Origin: Paracoccaceae bacterium
Lineage (GTDB): Bacteria; Pseudomonadota; Alphaproteobacteria; Rhodobacterales; Rhodobacteraceae
Length of the DNA: 64,000 nt
Assembly: GCA_019911965.1 (NCBI GenBank)
Contig: JAIOJF010000029.1
Span: 62,001 to 126,000, forward strand
Direction: 5' to 3'
This document shows positions 24,642-33,300 of the stretch, one piece after another. The notes under the pieces are model-generated. The model was not told the DNA's origin, made no database searches, and saw nothing but the letters and a program-made list of their open reading frames with translations. Within the stretch, counting starts at the first letter, position 1; each line of letters begins with the position of its first letter. Both the position numbers and the translations under genes were made by a program.

Positions 24642-25838
24642 ATGGACCTGACCTATACCCCCAAGGAACAAGCCTTCCGCGCCGAGGTGAAGGCCTGGCT
24701 GGCGGAAAATCTGAAGCCGGAACTGGCGCAGAAGGTGAAGCGTGGCCAACACCTCAGCAAGGCGGATATGGAAGGCTGGCATGCCACGCTGAATGCGCGC
24801 GGCTGGCTGGCCAATCACTGGCCGAAAGAGCATGGCGGCACCGGCTGGAGTGCGGTTGAAAAGAACATTTTCGAGGAAGAATGCTGCCTCGCCTATGCCC
24901 CGCGCGTGCTGCCGTTCGGTCTGTCGATGCTGGGGCCGGTCCTGATCAAATACGGCAACGACGCGCAGAGGAAGCATTGGCTGCCGCGCATTCTGGACGG
25001 TTCGGACTGGTGGTGCCAGGGCTATTCGGAACCGGGTGCTGGCTCGGACTTGGCGAGCCTGCGCTGCCGGGCAGTGCGCGAGGGCGATCACTACATCGTC
25101 AACGGCCAGAAGACCTGGACCACGCTTGGCCAATACGCCAACATGATCTTCATGCTGGTGCGCACCTCGACGACGGGCAAGCCGCAGGAGGGCATTTCCT
25201 TCCTGCTGATCGACATGAACACGCCCGGCGTCGAGGTGAAGCCGATCCATCTGCTGGAAGGCACGCACGAGGTCAACGACGTGTTCTTCACGGATGTGAA
25301 AGTGCCGGCGGAAAACCTGGTGGGCGAGGAAAACAAGGGCTGGACCTATGCCAAGTACCTGCTGACCTATGAGCGCACCGGCATTGCCGGTATCGGCTTC
25401 TCGATGGCGGCGCTGAACGAATTGCACGACATCGCTGCCGATCAGAACCGCGCCGGACGAAAGCTGGCCGATGATCCCCTGTTCGCCGCCAGAATGGCCC
25501 GCGCCGAGATCGAACTGGAAAACGCCAAGACCACCAATCTGCGGATCGTGTCGGCGGCAGCGGCGGGCGGTGCGCCGGGGCCGGAAAGCTCGATGCTGAA
25601 GGTGAAGGGCACGGAAATCCGCCAGGAGCTTGATCTGCTGAAGAAAAAGGCGCTGGGCGTCTATGCCGCGCCGCTGGTGCCGGAAGCGTTCGAGCCGGGC
25701 TTCAACGGCCCCTATGTCGGGCCGGATTACGCCGCACCGATTGCCAGGCAGTATTTCAACAACCGCAAGATCTCGATCTTTGGTGGCTCGAACGAGATAC
25801 AGAAGAACATCATCACCAAAGCGATCCTGGGGCTGTAA
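24642..25838 (+). CDS. acyl-CoA dehydrogenase, PimC-like (large subunit)
   Basis: Flavoprotein of 398 residues starting MDLTYTPKEQAFRAEVKAWL, close in layout to pimeloyl-CoA dehydrogenase large subunits. [13 protein letters not shown] is the FAD loop, and the C-terminal GGSNEIQKNIITKAILGL is the usual ending. It starts one base after the FadJ-like stop and two bases before a second dehydrogenase gene, the standard arrangement of heteromeric PimC/PimD-type enzymes acting on dicarboxyl- or bulky acyl-CoA. Confidence 0.9.
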   Translation: MDLTYTPKEQAFRAEVKAWLAENLKPELAQKVKRGQHLSKADMEGWHATLNARGWLANHWPKEHGGTGWSAVEKNIFEEECCLAYAPRVLPFGLSMLGPVLIKYGNDAQRKHWLPRILDGSDWWCQGYSEPGAGSDLASLRCRAVREGDHYIVNGQKTWTTLGQYANMIFMLVRTSTTGKPQEGISFLLIDMNTPGVEVKPIHLLEGTHEVNDVFFTDVKVPAENLVGEENKGWTYAKYLLTYERTGIAGIGFSMAALNELHDIAADQNRAGRKLADDPLFAARMARAEIELENAKTTNLRIVSAAAAGGAPGPESSMLKVKGTEIRQELDLLKKKALGVYAAPLVPEAFEPGFNGPYVGPDYAAPIARQYFNNRKISIFGGSNEIQKNIITKAILGL

Positions 25839-25840
25839 TC

Positions 25841-26980
25841 ATGGACTTCAACCATACCGAAGAACGCCAGATGCTGGCTGATACGCTGAACCGCTGGGTG
25901 ATGCAGGATTATCCGCTGGCCGACCGGCTGGCGGCGGGAAAATCGGAAACCGGCTATGCGCCCGCCAAGCTGTCCGCCTTGGCGGAACTGGGCGTGATCG
26001 GCGCGCTGTTTAACGAATCCGATGGCGGTTTTGCCGGTGAAGGCTTCGATCTGGCCGTGGTGTTCGAGGCGGTCGGGCGCGGCCTGATCGTGGAACCATT
26101 GCTGGGCAGCGCCGTGCTGGCCGGTGGCGTGCTGGCCGCGGCAGGCAGCGACGAGCAGAAAGCAAGGATCGAGGCATTGATCGACGGTTCCGCCACGGCG
26201 GCGCTGGCGCATTTCGAGGCGGGCGATGGCTATGATCCGGCCTATATCGACACGCGCGCCGCGCCCTTTGCCGATGGCTGGGTGCTGAACGGCGAAAAGG
26301 CGGTGGTGCGTAATGCCACCACGGCGGATGTTCTGGTGGTATCAGCCCGCACCAAAGGCCAGGCGGGCGATGCTGACGGGCTGTCGTTGTTTCTGGTGCC
26401 GGGCGATGCGGCGGGGCTGACGATGCGGGATTACGAGACAATTGACGGCGGGCGCGCGGCGGAGGTGTCCTTGAGCGATGTCGCCCTGCCATCCTCGGCG
26501 CTGATCGGCGCGGAAGGTGCGGCGGCAGCGGTGCTGGAACAGGTGCTGGGCCGGGGTGTGCTGGCCCTCAGCGCCGAGGCGTTGGGGTTGATGGAGGTGA
26601 TCAAGGACATGACCATCGAATTTGCCCGCACCCGCAAGCAGTTCGGCGTGCCGATCGGCAAGTTCCAGGCTCTGCAGCACCGCATGGCGACGATGCTGCT
26701 GGAAATCGAACAGGCGCGATCCGCTGTGATCAATGCGGCGGCCGCCGAGGGCAAGGCAGGCGTAGCGCGCGAACGTGCGCTGTCGGCAGCCAAAGTGACC
26801 ATCGGGCGGGTCGGCACCCTGATCGCCGAGGAATCGGTGCAGATCCACGGCGGCATGGGCATGACCTGGGAATATCCGCTGGGCCATTTCGTCAAACGCC
26901 TCAGCATGATCGGCCACGAACTGGGCGACGAGGAATACCATCTGGCCCGCTACATCGCGCTGGGGCGCAGCGCGGCATGA
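25841..26980 (+). CDS. acyl-CoA dehydrogenase, PimD-like (small subunit)
   Basis: Member of the acyl-CoA dehydrogenase family, 379 residues, starting MDFNHTEERQMLADTLNRW. The middle FAD loop is poorly conserved (AALAHFEAGDGYD replaces the T/SEPxAGSD motif) while the C-terminal half is typical (TRKQFGVPIGKFQALQHRMA; IHGGMGMTWEYPLGHFVKR). Such degenerate partners pair with a PimC-like subunit in a heterotetramer with only two flavins; I infer the same here. It overlaps the next gene by four bases. Confidence 0.88.
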   Translation: MDFNHTEERQMLADTLNRWVMQDYPLADRLAAGKSETGYAPAKLSALAELGVIGALFNESDGGFAGEGFDLAVVFEAVGRGLIVEPLLGSAVLAGGVLAAAGSDEQKARIEALIDGSATAALAHFEAGDGYDPAYIDTRAAPFADGWVLNGEKAVVRNATTADVLVVSARTKGQAGDADGLSLFLVPGDAAGLTMRDYETIDGGRAAEVSLSDVALPSSALIGAEGAAAAVLEQVLGRGVLALSAEALGLMEVIKDMTIEFARTRKQFGVPIGKFQALQHRMATMLLEIEQARSAVINAAAAEGKAGVARERALSAAKVTIGRVGTLIAEESVQIHGGMGMTWEYPLGHFVKRLSMIGHELGDEEYHLARYIALGRSAA

Positions 26981-27765
26981 GCGGGCTGATCGTCGAACGC
27001 CGCGGCCCGGTCCTGTGGCTGATCAACAACAACCCCGCCGCACGTAACGCGCTGACATTGGAATATACCACCGGGGCGGCCCGCGAATTGCGGGCGGCGT
27101 CGGATGATCCGGGCATCTCGGCGGTGGTTCTGGCCGGGGCCGAGGGGTTTTTCTGCGCCGGCGGTGATCTGAACGTGCTGATCAAGCGGCGCGAGATGCC
27201 GGTGCCCGACCGCATCGCCACCATCGGCATTTTGCACGAGATGATCCGCGCCATCCGCGCCTGCACCAGGCCGGTGATCGCGGCGGTTGAAGGCGGGGCG
27301 GCGGGGGCCGGGGCCTCGATCGCGCTTGCCTGCGATCTGGTCGTCGCCGAGCGCGACTCCTATTTCGCGGTGTCCTACCTGCGCGTCGGGCTGACCCCGG
27401 ATGGCGGCGCAACCGCGTTCCTGTCGGAATGCCTGCCGCGCCAATTGGCCAACGAGATCGTGATGTTCGGCGACAAGGTTCCAGCCGAGCGGCTATTTGC
27501 GGCAGGCGCGGTGAACCGTCTGGCCGAGCCAGGCCAGGCCGGGGCCGAGGCGCAGGCGCTGGGCGAACGCCTTCACGGCGTCGGGCCAAACGCTCTGGCC
27601 GGGGCCAAGGGGCTGATTGCGCAGGCCCGCGACAACGATCTGGACGCCCAGCTTGACGCCGAGGCCCGGTTGATGGCTGAAGCCCAGGGCGGCGCGGAAT
27701 CCGGCGAGGGGATTTCGGCATTCCTGGAAAAGCGCCGGCCGGATTTCACGAAATTCAGGACCTGA
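26977..27765 (+). CDS. enoyl-CoA hydratase/isomerase family protein
   Basis: Crotonase-fold protein of 262 residues. The first oxyanion strand is FFCAGGDLNVL and the second region is VSYLRVGLTPDGGATAFL, where Asp replaces the usual Glu of PGxGGTQ-type hydratases; isomerase or hydrolase activity is therefore possible. It ends with the FLEKRRPDFT motif common to PaaG-like proteins. Last gene of the compact rightward set before a 133-base gap. Confidence 0.87.
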   Translation: MSGLIVERRGPVLWLINNNPAARNALTLEYTTGAARELRAASDDPGISAVVLAGAEGFFCAGGDLNVLIKRREMPVPDRIATIGILHEMIRAIRACTRPVIAAVEGGAAGAGASIALACDLVVAERDSYFAVSYLRVGLTPDGGATAFLSECLPRQLANEIVMFGDKVPAERLFAAGAVNRLAEPGQAGAEAQALGERLHGVGPNALAGAKGLIAQARDNDLDAQLDAEARLMAEAQGGAESGEGISAFLEKRRPDFTKFRT

Positions 27766-27898
27766 TAGCGACGCGGGCATCCGGCGGTAACGAAAACGTG
27801 TGTGAGCCGGGCGTTGCCGCCGCCCCGGCGCGGCCTATGGTGATGAAAACAGGGGGCAATCGGCCATTGTGCCGTTGGTCTTGCCTGCGGAGGGAAGC

Positions 27899-30046
27899 AT
27901 GGCCGAAAGATCGTTCGCGAAAGAGGTCCTCAAGCTGCGGCTGGGGGCGGGTGACACCTTTGACGGCGAAGGCATCCTTGCGATCACCAAGGCGCTTCTG
28001 GAAAACGGTGTCGGCTATGTCGGCGGCTATCAGGGTGCACCGATCAGCCATCTGATGGATGTGCTGGCAGACGGGCGCGACATCCTGAACGAACTCGGCG
28101 TGCGCTTCGAGGCCAATGCCTCGGAGGCGGCGGCGGCGGCGATGCTGGCGGCCTCGGTGCATTATCCGATCCGGGGTGCGGTCACCTTCAAGGGGCCGGT
28201 CGGGCTGAACGTCGCCTCGGACGCGCTGGCCAACCTGTCCTCTGCCGGTGTCACCGGTGGTGCGATGGTGATCCTGGGCGAGGATTACGGCGAAGGCTCG
28301 TCGATCATGCAGGAGCGCAGCCATTCCTTCGCGATGAAATCGCAATTATGGTTGCTGGACCCACGCCCGAACCTGCCCTCCATCGTGAAGATGGTCGGCC
28401 AGGGGTTCGAGTTGTCCGAGGCCAGCCATACGCCGGTGATCCTGATGGTGCGCATCCGGTCGTGCCACGTCACCGGCTCGTTCACCGCCAGGGATAATTG
28501 CCCGCCGCCGTTTTCGGTGAAGGACGCGCTGGCCAGTCCGCGCAGCGATTACAAGCGCGTGGTGCTGCCGCCGGAAAGCTATCTCCAGGAACAGGACAAG
28601 ATCGAGAACCGCTGGCCGGCAGCGCAGGACTTCATCAGGCGCCACGCCATGAACGAGCATTTTGGCCCGTCGGACGGCAAGATCGGCATCGTCGTGCAGG
28701 GCGGCATGTATAACGGCGTGATCCGCGCCTTGCAGCGGCTGGGGCTGGCCGATATTTCCGGTGCAACCGAGGTACCGCTTTACGTGCTGAACGTCACCTA
28801 TCCGCTGGTGCGCGACGAATTGCTGGATTTCGCCGATGGCAAGTCGGCGCTTCTGGTGGTCGAGGAAGGCCAGCCGGAATTCATCGAAAGCGATATTGCG
28901 GCGCAATTGTTCCGGGCCGGACGGCAGGTGGCGCTGCATGGCAAGGACGTGTTGCCGATGGCCGGTGAATTATCCGGCAAGCTGATGCTGGACGGGATCG
29001 GGGCCTTCCTGAAGAAGGCCGCGCCGGAATTGCTGCCGGCGCAGCGACGTGCGCCCAATGACCGGGTTGATCCCGCCATCCCCGATCTGACCGGTGCCGT
29101 GCCGGAACGTCCGCCGGGATTTTGCACCGGTTGTCCGGAACGCCCGATCTTTGCCGCGATGAAGCTGGTGACCCAGGATCTGGGCCGCCACCAGATCGCC
29201 GGCGATATCGGCTGCCATCTGTTCGGCTCGTTGCCGCCGTTCGAGATGGGCGGCTCGACAATGGGCTACGGGCTTGGCCCGGCCTCGAACGCGGCGTTCG
29301 ATGGCGGTGGCGAGAAGCGCGCGATCTCGATCATCGGCGATGGCGGGTTCTGGCATAACGGCCTGTCCTCGTCGATCGGCAACGCGGTTTACAACAAGTC
29401 GGATTCGGTGATCGTGGTGGTGGATAATTACTACTCGGCGGCCACCGGCGGGCAGGACGTGCTGTCGTCCCGCGCCGACAATCCCGCCAAATCCACCGGC
29501 CATCCGATCGCGGCGGCAATCCGGGGTGTCGGCGTGACCTGGATACGCCAGATTGATCATACCTATGACGTGCCGAAGATGAAGGCGGTACTGCACGAGG
29601 CGCTGACCTGCGCTTACGACGGCCCGAAGGTGATCATCGCCTCGTCGGAATGCATGCTGAACCGGCAGCGCCGCGAAAAACCGCTGCGCAATGCCGCGAT
29701 CCGCGAGGGCCGCCGCCTGGAGGCGCCGCGTTTCGGGGTGGACGCCGATATCTGCACCGGCGATCACGCCTGTATCCGGCTGTCGGGGTGCCCGTCACTG
29801 ACGCTGAAGGCGCTGGATGATCCCCTGCGCGACGATCCGGTGGCGCATATCGACCAGTCCTGCGTCGGCTGCGGCAATTGCGGTGAGGTGGCGGATGCGG
29901 CAGCCCTGTGCCCGTCATTCTACCGCGCCGATATCGTGCACAATCCGGGCCGTCTGGAGGCGTGGTTCAACCGCCTGTCGGCCCGTGCCATCGCCGCGCT
30001 GCAAAGGCGGCGCGAGGCGCGGCGGCTGGACTTCGCAAAAGGATGA
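27899..30046 (+). CDS. iorA: indolepyruvate ferredoxin oxidoreductase, alpha subunit
   Basis: Thiamine-diphosphate enzyme that oxidatively decarboxylates arylpyruvates to arylacetyl-CoA with ferredoxin. The 715 residues contain the pyrimidine-binding domain first, the TPP motif IIGDGGFWHNG ... VVVDN around residues 475-510, and a C-terminal domain for two 4Fe-4S clusters (DICTGDHACIRLSGCPS and CVGCGNCGEVADAAALCPS). AGGGAAGC precedes ATG 27899; the frame extends ten codons upstream without a ribosome site. Cotranscribed with the beta subunit and possibly with the acyl-CoA operon before it, whose products could process the arylacetyl-CoA. Confidence 0.92.
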   Translation: MAERSFAKEVLKLRLGAGDTFDGEGILAITKALLENGVGYVGGYQGAPISHLMDVLADGRDILNELGVRFEANASEAAAAAMLAASVHYPIRGAVTFKGPVGLNVASDALANLSSAGVTGGAMVILGEDYGEGSSIMQERSHSFAMKSQLWLLDPRPNLPSIVKMVGQGFELSEASHTPVILMVRIRSCHVTGSFTARDNCPPPFSVKDALASPRSDYKRVVLPPESYLQEQDKIENRWPAAQDFIRRHAMNEHFGPSDGKIGIVVQGGMYNGVIRALQRLGLADISGATEVPLYVLNVTYPLVRDELLDFADGKSALLVVEEGQPEFIESDIAAQLFRAGRQVALHGKDVLPMAGELSGKLMLDGIGAFLKKAAPELLPAQRRAPNDRVDPAIPDLTGAVPERPPGFCTGCPERPIFAAMKLVTQDLGRHQIAGDIGCHLFGSLPPFEMGGSTMGYGLGPASNAAFDGGGEKRAISIIGDGGFWHNGLSSSIGNAVYNKSDSVIVVVDNYYSAATGGQDVLSSRADNPAKSTGHPIAAAIRGVGVTWIRQIDHTYDVPKMKAVLHEALTCAYDGPKVIIASSECMLNRQRREKPLRNAAIREGRRLEAPRFGVDADICTGDHACIRLSGCPSLTLKALDDPLRDDPVAHIDQSCVGCGNCGEVADAAALCPSFYRADIVHNPGRLEAWFNRLSARAIAALQRRREARRLDFAKG

Positions 30047-30048
30047 CC

Positions 30049-31617
30049 ATGCCAGACCAGACCATATTGCCGGATGCCGGCCCGGTCGATCCGGCGATGC
30101 GCGGCCTCATCAAGCTGGCGGTGATGGCGGTCGGCGGGCAGGGCGGCGGCGTGCTGACCAACTGGATCACCGATTGCGCGAAGGCCGAAGGTTATGCGGT
30201 GCAGGCAACCTCGGTTGCCGGGGTGGCGCAGAGGACCGGCGCGACGGTCTACTACGTCGAAATGGCCCCGGCGGGTGTGTCTGCGCCGGTGTTCTCGCTG
30301 ATGCCGGCGGCGGGGGATGTCGATATCCTGCTGGCGGCTGAATTGATGGAGGCCGGGCGCGCCATCATTCGCGGCTTCGTCACGCCGGATCGCACGACGC
30401 TGATCGCCTCGACCCATCGCGCGCTGGCGCTGACCGAGAAGATCGTGCCCGGCGACGGTATCGCCCAGCCCGACGAGGTGGTGGCCGCCGCTGAAATCGC
30501 GGCGCAAAGGCTGGTTCTGTTCGATATGGAGGAGATCGCGCAGCGCTCCGGCACGGTGATTTCCGCCAGCCTACTGGGTGCGCTGGCCGGATCGGGTGCC
30601 CTGCCATTTGTGCAATCGTCCTACGAGGCCGCCATTCGTGCCTCGGGCCGTGGCGTGGAGCCGTCGCTGGCCGCCTTCGGCGAAGCCTATGCCCGCGCCA
30701 AGACCGGGCAGAACCAGATGCCGGGGCGACAGGACGCGCCGTCGCTCGCACAAGGGGACGAACCGCGCGGGCCGGACCGCTTGCGCCGCCGCTGGCTTGC
30801 ACTGGTGGCGCGAATGGCGGATTGGCCTGAGCCGTTGCGCCAGATGGCGAAACGCGGGCTGGTTGCTGTGGTCGATTTTCAGGGCCTTGACTACGGCGCT
30901 GACTACCTGGACCGGGTGCAGGCAATGCTGGATCGCGACAGCGCCGCGCAGGACTACTGCTTGAGCATTGCAGCGGCGAAATATATCGCGCGGGCAATGG
31001 CTTACGACGATGTGATCCGCACCGCCGAGCTGAAAACCCGCAGCGGGCGCTTCCATCGTATCCGCGCCGAGATGGCGGCGGAACCTGACGCCAAGATGAT
31101 GTTGCGCGAATTTCTGAAGCCCGGCGCGGCGGAAATCGCGGGCATGATGCCGCGCCGCCTGGGTGGCTGGTTCGCTGCCAACCCGGCAAGGATGCAGGCG
31201 CTGGGCCGCATCTTCGGCAAGGGGCGGCGCATCCGCACGGATCGCCTGGGCGGATTTTTGCAGCTTTACCTGATCGCCGGTCTGAAGGGCTGGCGGCGGT
31301 ACTCGTTCCGCCACGCCGAGGAACGCGCGCGGCTGAACGACTGGCTGGCCGAGGTGCAACGCCGCCTGCCGGAAAAATACGATCTGGGTGTCGAAATCCT
31401 GACCAATCAGCGCCTGATCAAGGGCTATTCCGATACCCATACCCGCGGGCTGGATCGCTACGGCAAGGTGATGGCGGCGTTGCGGCTGGTTGAAGCGCGG
31501 AATGATGCCGCCGACTGGGCCCGCCGCTTGCGCGAGGCGGCGCTGGCCGATCACACCGGTACGGCGCTGGACGGGGCGGTGGCCACGATCCGCTCGTTCA
31601 GCGATCCCCCCGCTTGA
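30049..31617 (+). CDS. indolepyruvate oxidoreductase subunit beta with C-terminal DUF6537 domain
   Basis: Residues ~15-210 are the gamma/beta-type oxidoreductase domain (VMAVGGQGGGVLTNWI, VAGVAQRTGATVYYVE). The remaining ~300 residues (LGRIFGKGRRIRTDR ... YSDTHTRGLDRYGKV) match the DUF6537 extension found on proteobacterial beta subunits and absent from the short archaeal IorB (~200 residues). ATG 30049 has AAGGA at good spacing; ATG 30043 overlapping the iorA stop is an alternative. The 3' end overlaps the convergent SDR gene by 20 bases. Confidence 0.88.
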   Translation: MPDQTILPDAGPVDPAMRGLIKLAVMAVGGQGGGVLTNWITDCAKAEGYAVQATSVAGVAQRTGATVYYVEMAPAGVSAPVFSLMPAAGDVDILLAAELMEAGRAIIRGFVTPDRTTLIASTHRALALTEKIVPGDGIAQPDEVVAAAEIAAQRLVLFDMEEIAQRSGTVISASLLGALAGSGALPFVQSSYEAAIRASGRGVEPSLAAFGEAYARAKTGQNQMPGRQDAPSLAQGDEPRGPDRLRRRWLALVARMADWPEPLRQMAKRGLVAVVDFQGLDYGADYLDRVQAMLDRDSAAQDYCLSIAAAKYIARAMAYDDVIRTAELKTRSGRFHRIRAEMAAEPDAKMMLREFLKPGAAEIAGMMPRRLGGWFAANPARMQALGRIFGKGRRIRTDRLGGFLQLYLIAGLKGWRRYSFRHAEERARLNDWLAEVQRRLPEKYDLGVEILTNQRLIKGYSDTHTRGLDRYGKVMAALRLVEARNDAADWARRLREAALADHTGTALDGAVATIRSFSDPPA

Positions 31618-32374
31618 TCGAGCGTTCCATCATCCGCGCGAACAGGGCGGGTGACAGCCGGTTCAGAAGATAGGCCATCCGCGCCACACGGCCCACGGGG
31701 ATGAAGGCCTGCCGCCGCTCCAGCCCTTTCAGGATGATCCCGGCGGCCTGTTCGGGGGGCATGTAATCAATCCCGTCGGTGGCCGATCCGGGCCGCGCGA
31801 TGCCGCCGGGGCGAAGGTCGGGATTGCCGGGATTGGTGGCGACAAAACTGGGGGCGGCGATCAGGCAATCAACCCCGAAATCCTTTTCTTCCGCGCGCAG
31901 CGAGGCAAAGAACCCCTCAAGCGCGTGTTTGCTGGCGGCATAGGCGGTGCGGTGAAACAGCGGCGAAAACCCCGCCACCGACGAGATCGCCAGATGCGTG
32001 CCCTGCGCGGCGCGGATATCCGCCAGCAATTCCTTCGCCATCTCGACCGCGGCGAAATAGTTGATGGCAAAGACCGCGCGATGCGCCTCCAGCGGGGCGT
32101 CGCCGAATGCGCCGATCTGGGTGATACCGGCATTATAGATCACAAGGTCGATCGAGGGCCGCGCCGCGCGCACCTGATCGCAGATGCTATTGATCGCAGC
32201 GGCATCGGTCAGATCGCCCGCCAGCACCAGCCGGTCGGGCAGGGTGGGCAGGGCCGCAAGCGCCGGGCCGGGCAGATCGACCAGCACGGTGGTCCAGCCA
32301 CGCGCCCGCAATCCGGTATCCAGCGAGCGGCCCAGCCCGCCGGCACCGCCGGTGATGATGGCGGTACGGCTCAT
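31598..32374 (-). CDS. SDR-family oxidoreductase
   Basis: Short-chain dehydrogenase of 258 residues: TGGAGGLGRS cofactor loop, YNAGITQIG, ISSVAGFSP and YAASKHALEG (YxxxK). A long C-terminal helix with FIPVGRVARMAYLLNRLSP resembles membrane-associated DltE/SDR proteins acting on lipids. Its ATG overlaps the epimerase stop; the three genes to 34199 form one leftward operon. Substrate unknown. Confidence 0.88.
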   Translation of the reverse strand: MSRTAIITGGAGGLGRSLDTGLRARGWTTVLVDLPGPALAALPTLPDRLVLAGDLTDAAAINSICDQVRAARPSIDLVIYNAGITQIGAFGDAPLEAHRAVFAINYFAAVEMAKELLADIRAAQGTHLAISSVAGFSPLFHRTAYAASKHALEGFFASLRAEEKDFGVDCLIAAPSFVATNPGNPDLRPGGIARPGSATDGIDYMPPEQAAGIILKGLERRQAFIPVGRVARMAYLLNRLSPALFARMMERSIKRGDR

Positions 32375-33300
32375 AACCCGGCCGCCTTTTGCCATTGCGC
32401 GAAGGCCTCGGCGCTGGTCAGGTCCGGGCTAAAGCCGAACCGGGTTTTCAGCGCAGTATTGTCCAGCACCGGGCGGTATTGCAAAAACCGCACCTGTTCG
32501 GGGCCATAGCGCGAAAGACCTAGCGGGCGGGCAATGGCAAGCGCGGCTTTCAGGGCACCGGCAGGCAGGGTCAGCACCGGCTTGCCAAGGCTGGCGGCCA
32601 GATCGCGGATGCCGGGTGCGCCGTCGCCGGCGACATTGTAGATGCCGGGCGGGCCATCGGCGATGGCGCGATGAAGGATGCGGGCCAGATCGCGCGCGGC
32701 GATGAACACGAACGGGCTGGCGGACCCGGCGATGGCCAGCAAGCGGGGCCTGTGAAACAGCGCGGTGATCTGGTTTTCCATGCCCGCGCCCAGAACCGTG
32801 CTGACCCGCAGCACCACCTGTTCCAGGCCCTGCGCATCCTTGCGGGCCTTTGCCAGCACATCCTCGATCTGGCGCTTGTGATCGGCATAGGCGAATTCCG
32901 GATTGCCGCGCAATGGATCGCTCTCGCGCAACAGGGCCGGGTTGTCGGCGTGATAGCCATAGGCCGCGCCCGACGAGGTAACGACCAGCCGCCGGACCTT
33001 GTGGGCCACACAGGCGGCCAGCACATTGCGCGTGCCGCCGACATCAATCGCATGCGCCAGATGCCGCGCCATGACCCCGACAACCGAGGCCAGATGGATC
33101 ACCACATCGGGCCGCTCGGTCCCGATCACCCGGTCAGCATCCCCGCCGCGCACATCGAGCGTGGTGAACCGTGCATTGCCGGGCAGGCTTGCGGGCGCGT
33201 GCCGGGCGGTGGCGATGATGTCGTGCCCGGTTGCGGCCAGTTCCGCCAACAGCGCAGTGCCGACCGCCCCGGTTGCGCCGGTGATCAGAACCCGGCTCAC
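32371..33300 (-). CDS. NAD-dependent epimerase/dehydratase family protein (extended SDR)
   Basis: Extended SDR of 309 residues. ITGATGAVGTALL is the NAD-binding loop, LDVRGGDAD follows the second strand, VTSSGAAYGYH carries the catalytic Ser region, and YADHKRQIE is the YxxxK pair. The start codon is GTG at 33300, overlapping the transporter stop (GTGA). Could modify a sugar nucleotide, sterol or ketone; the neighbouring BASS transporter and SDR suggest a steroid- or terpenoid-like acid, which is only a guess. Confidence 0.86.
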   Translation of the reverse strand: MSRVLITGATGAVGTALLAELAATGHDIIATARHAPASLPGNARFTTLDVRGGDADRVIGTERPDVVIHLASVVGVMARHLAHAIDVGGTRNVLAACVAHKVRRLVVTSSGAAYGYHADNPALLRESDPLRGNPEFAYADHKRQIEDVLAKARKDAQGLEQVVLRVSTVLGAGMENQITALFHRPRLLAIAGSASPFVFIAARDLARILHRAIADGPPGIYNVAGDGAPGIRDLAASLGKPVLTLPAGALKAALAIARPLGLSRYGPEQVRFLQYRPVLDNTALKTRFGFSPDLTSAEAFAQWQKAAGL

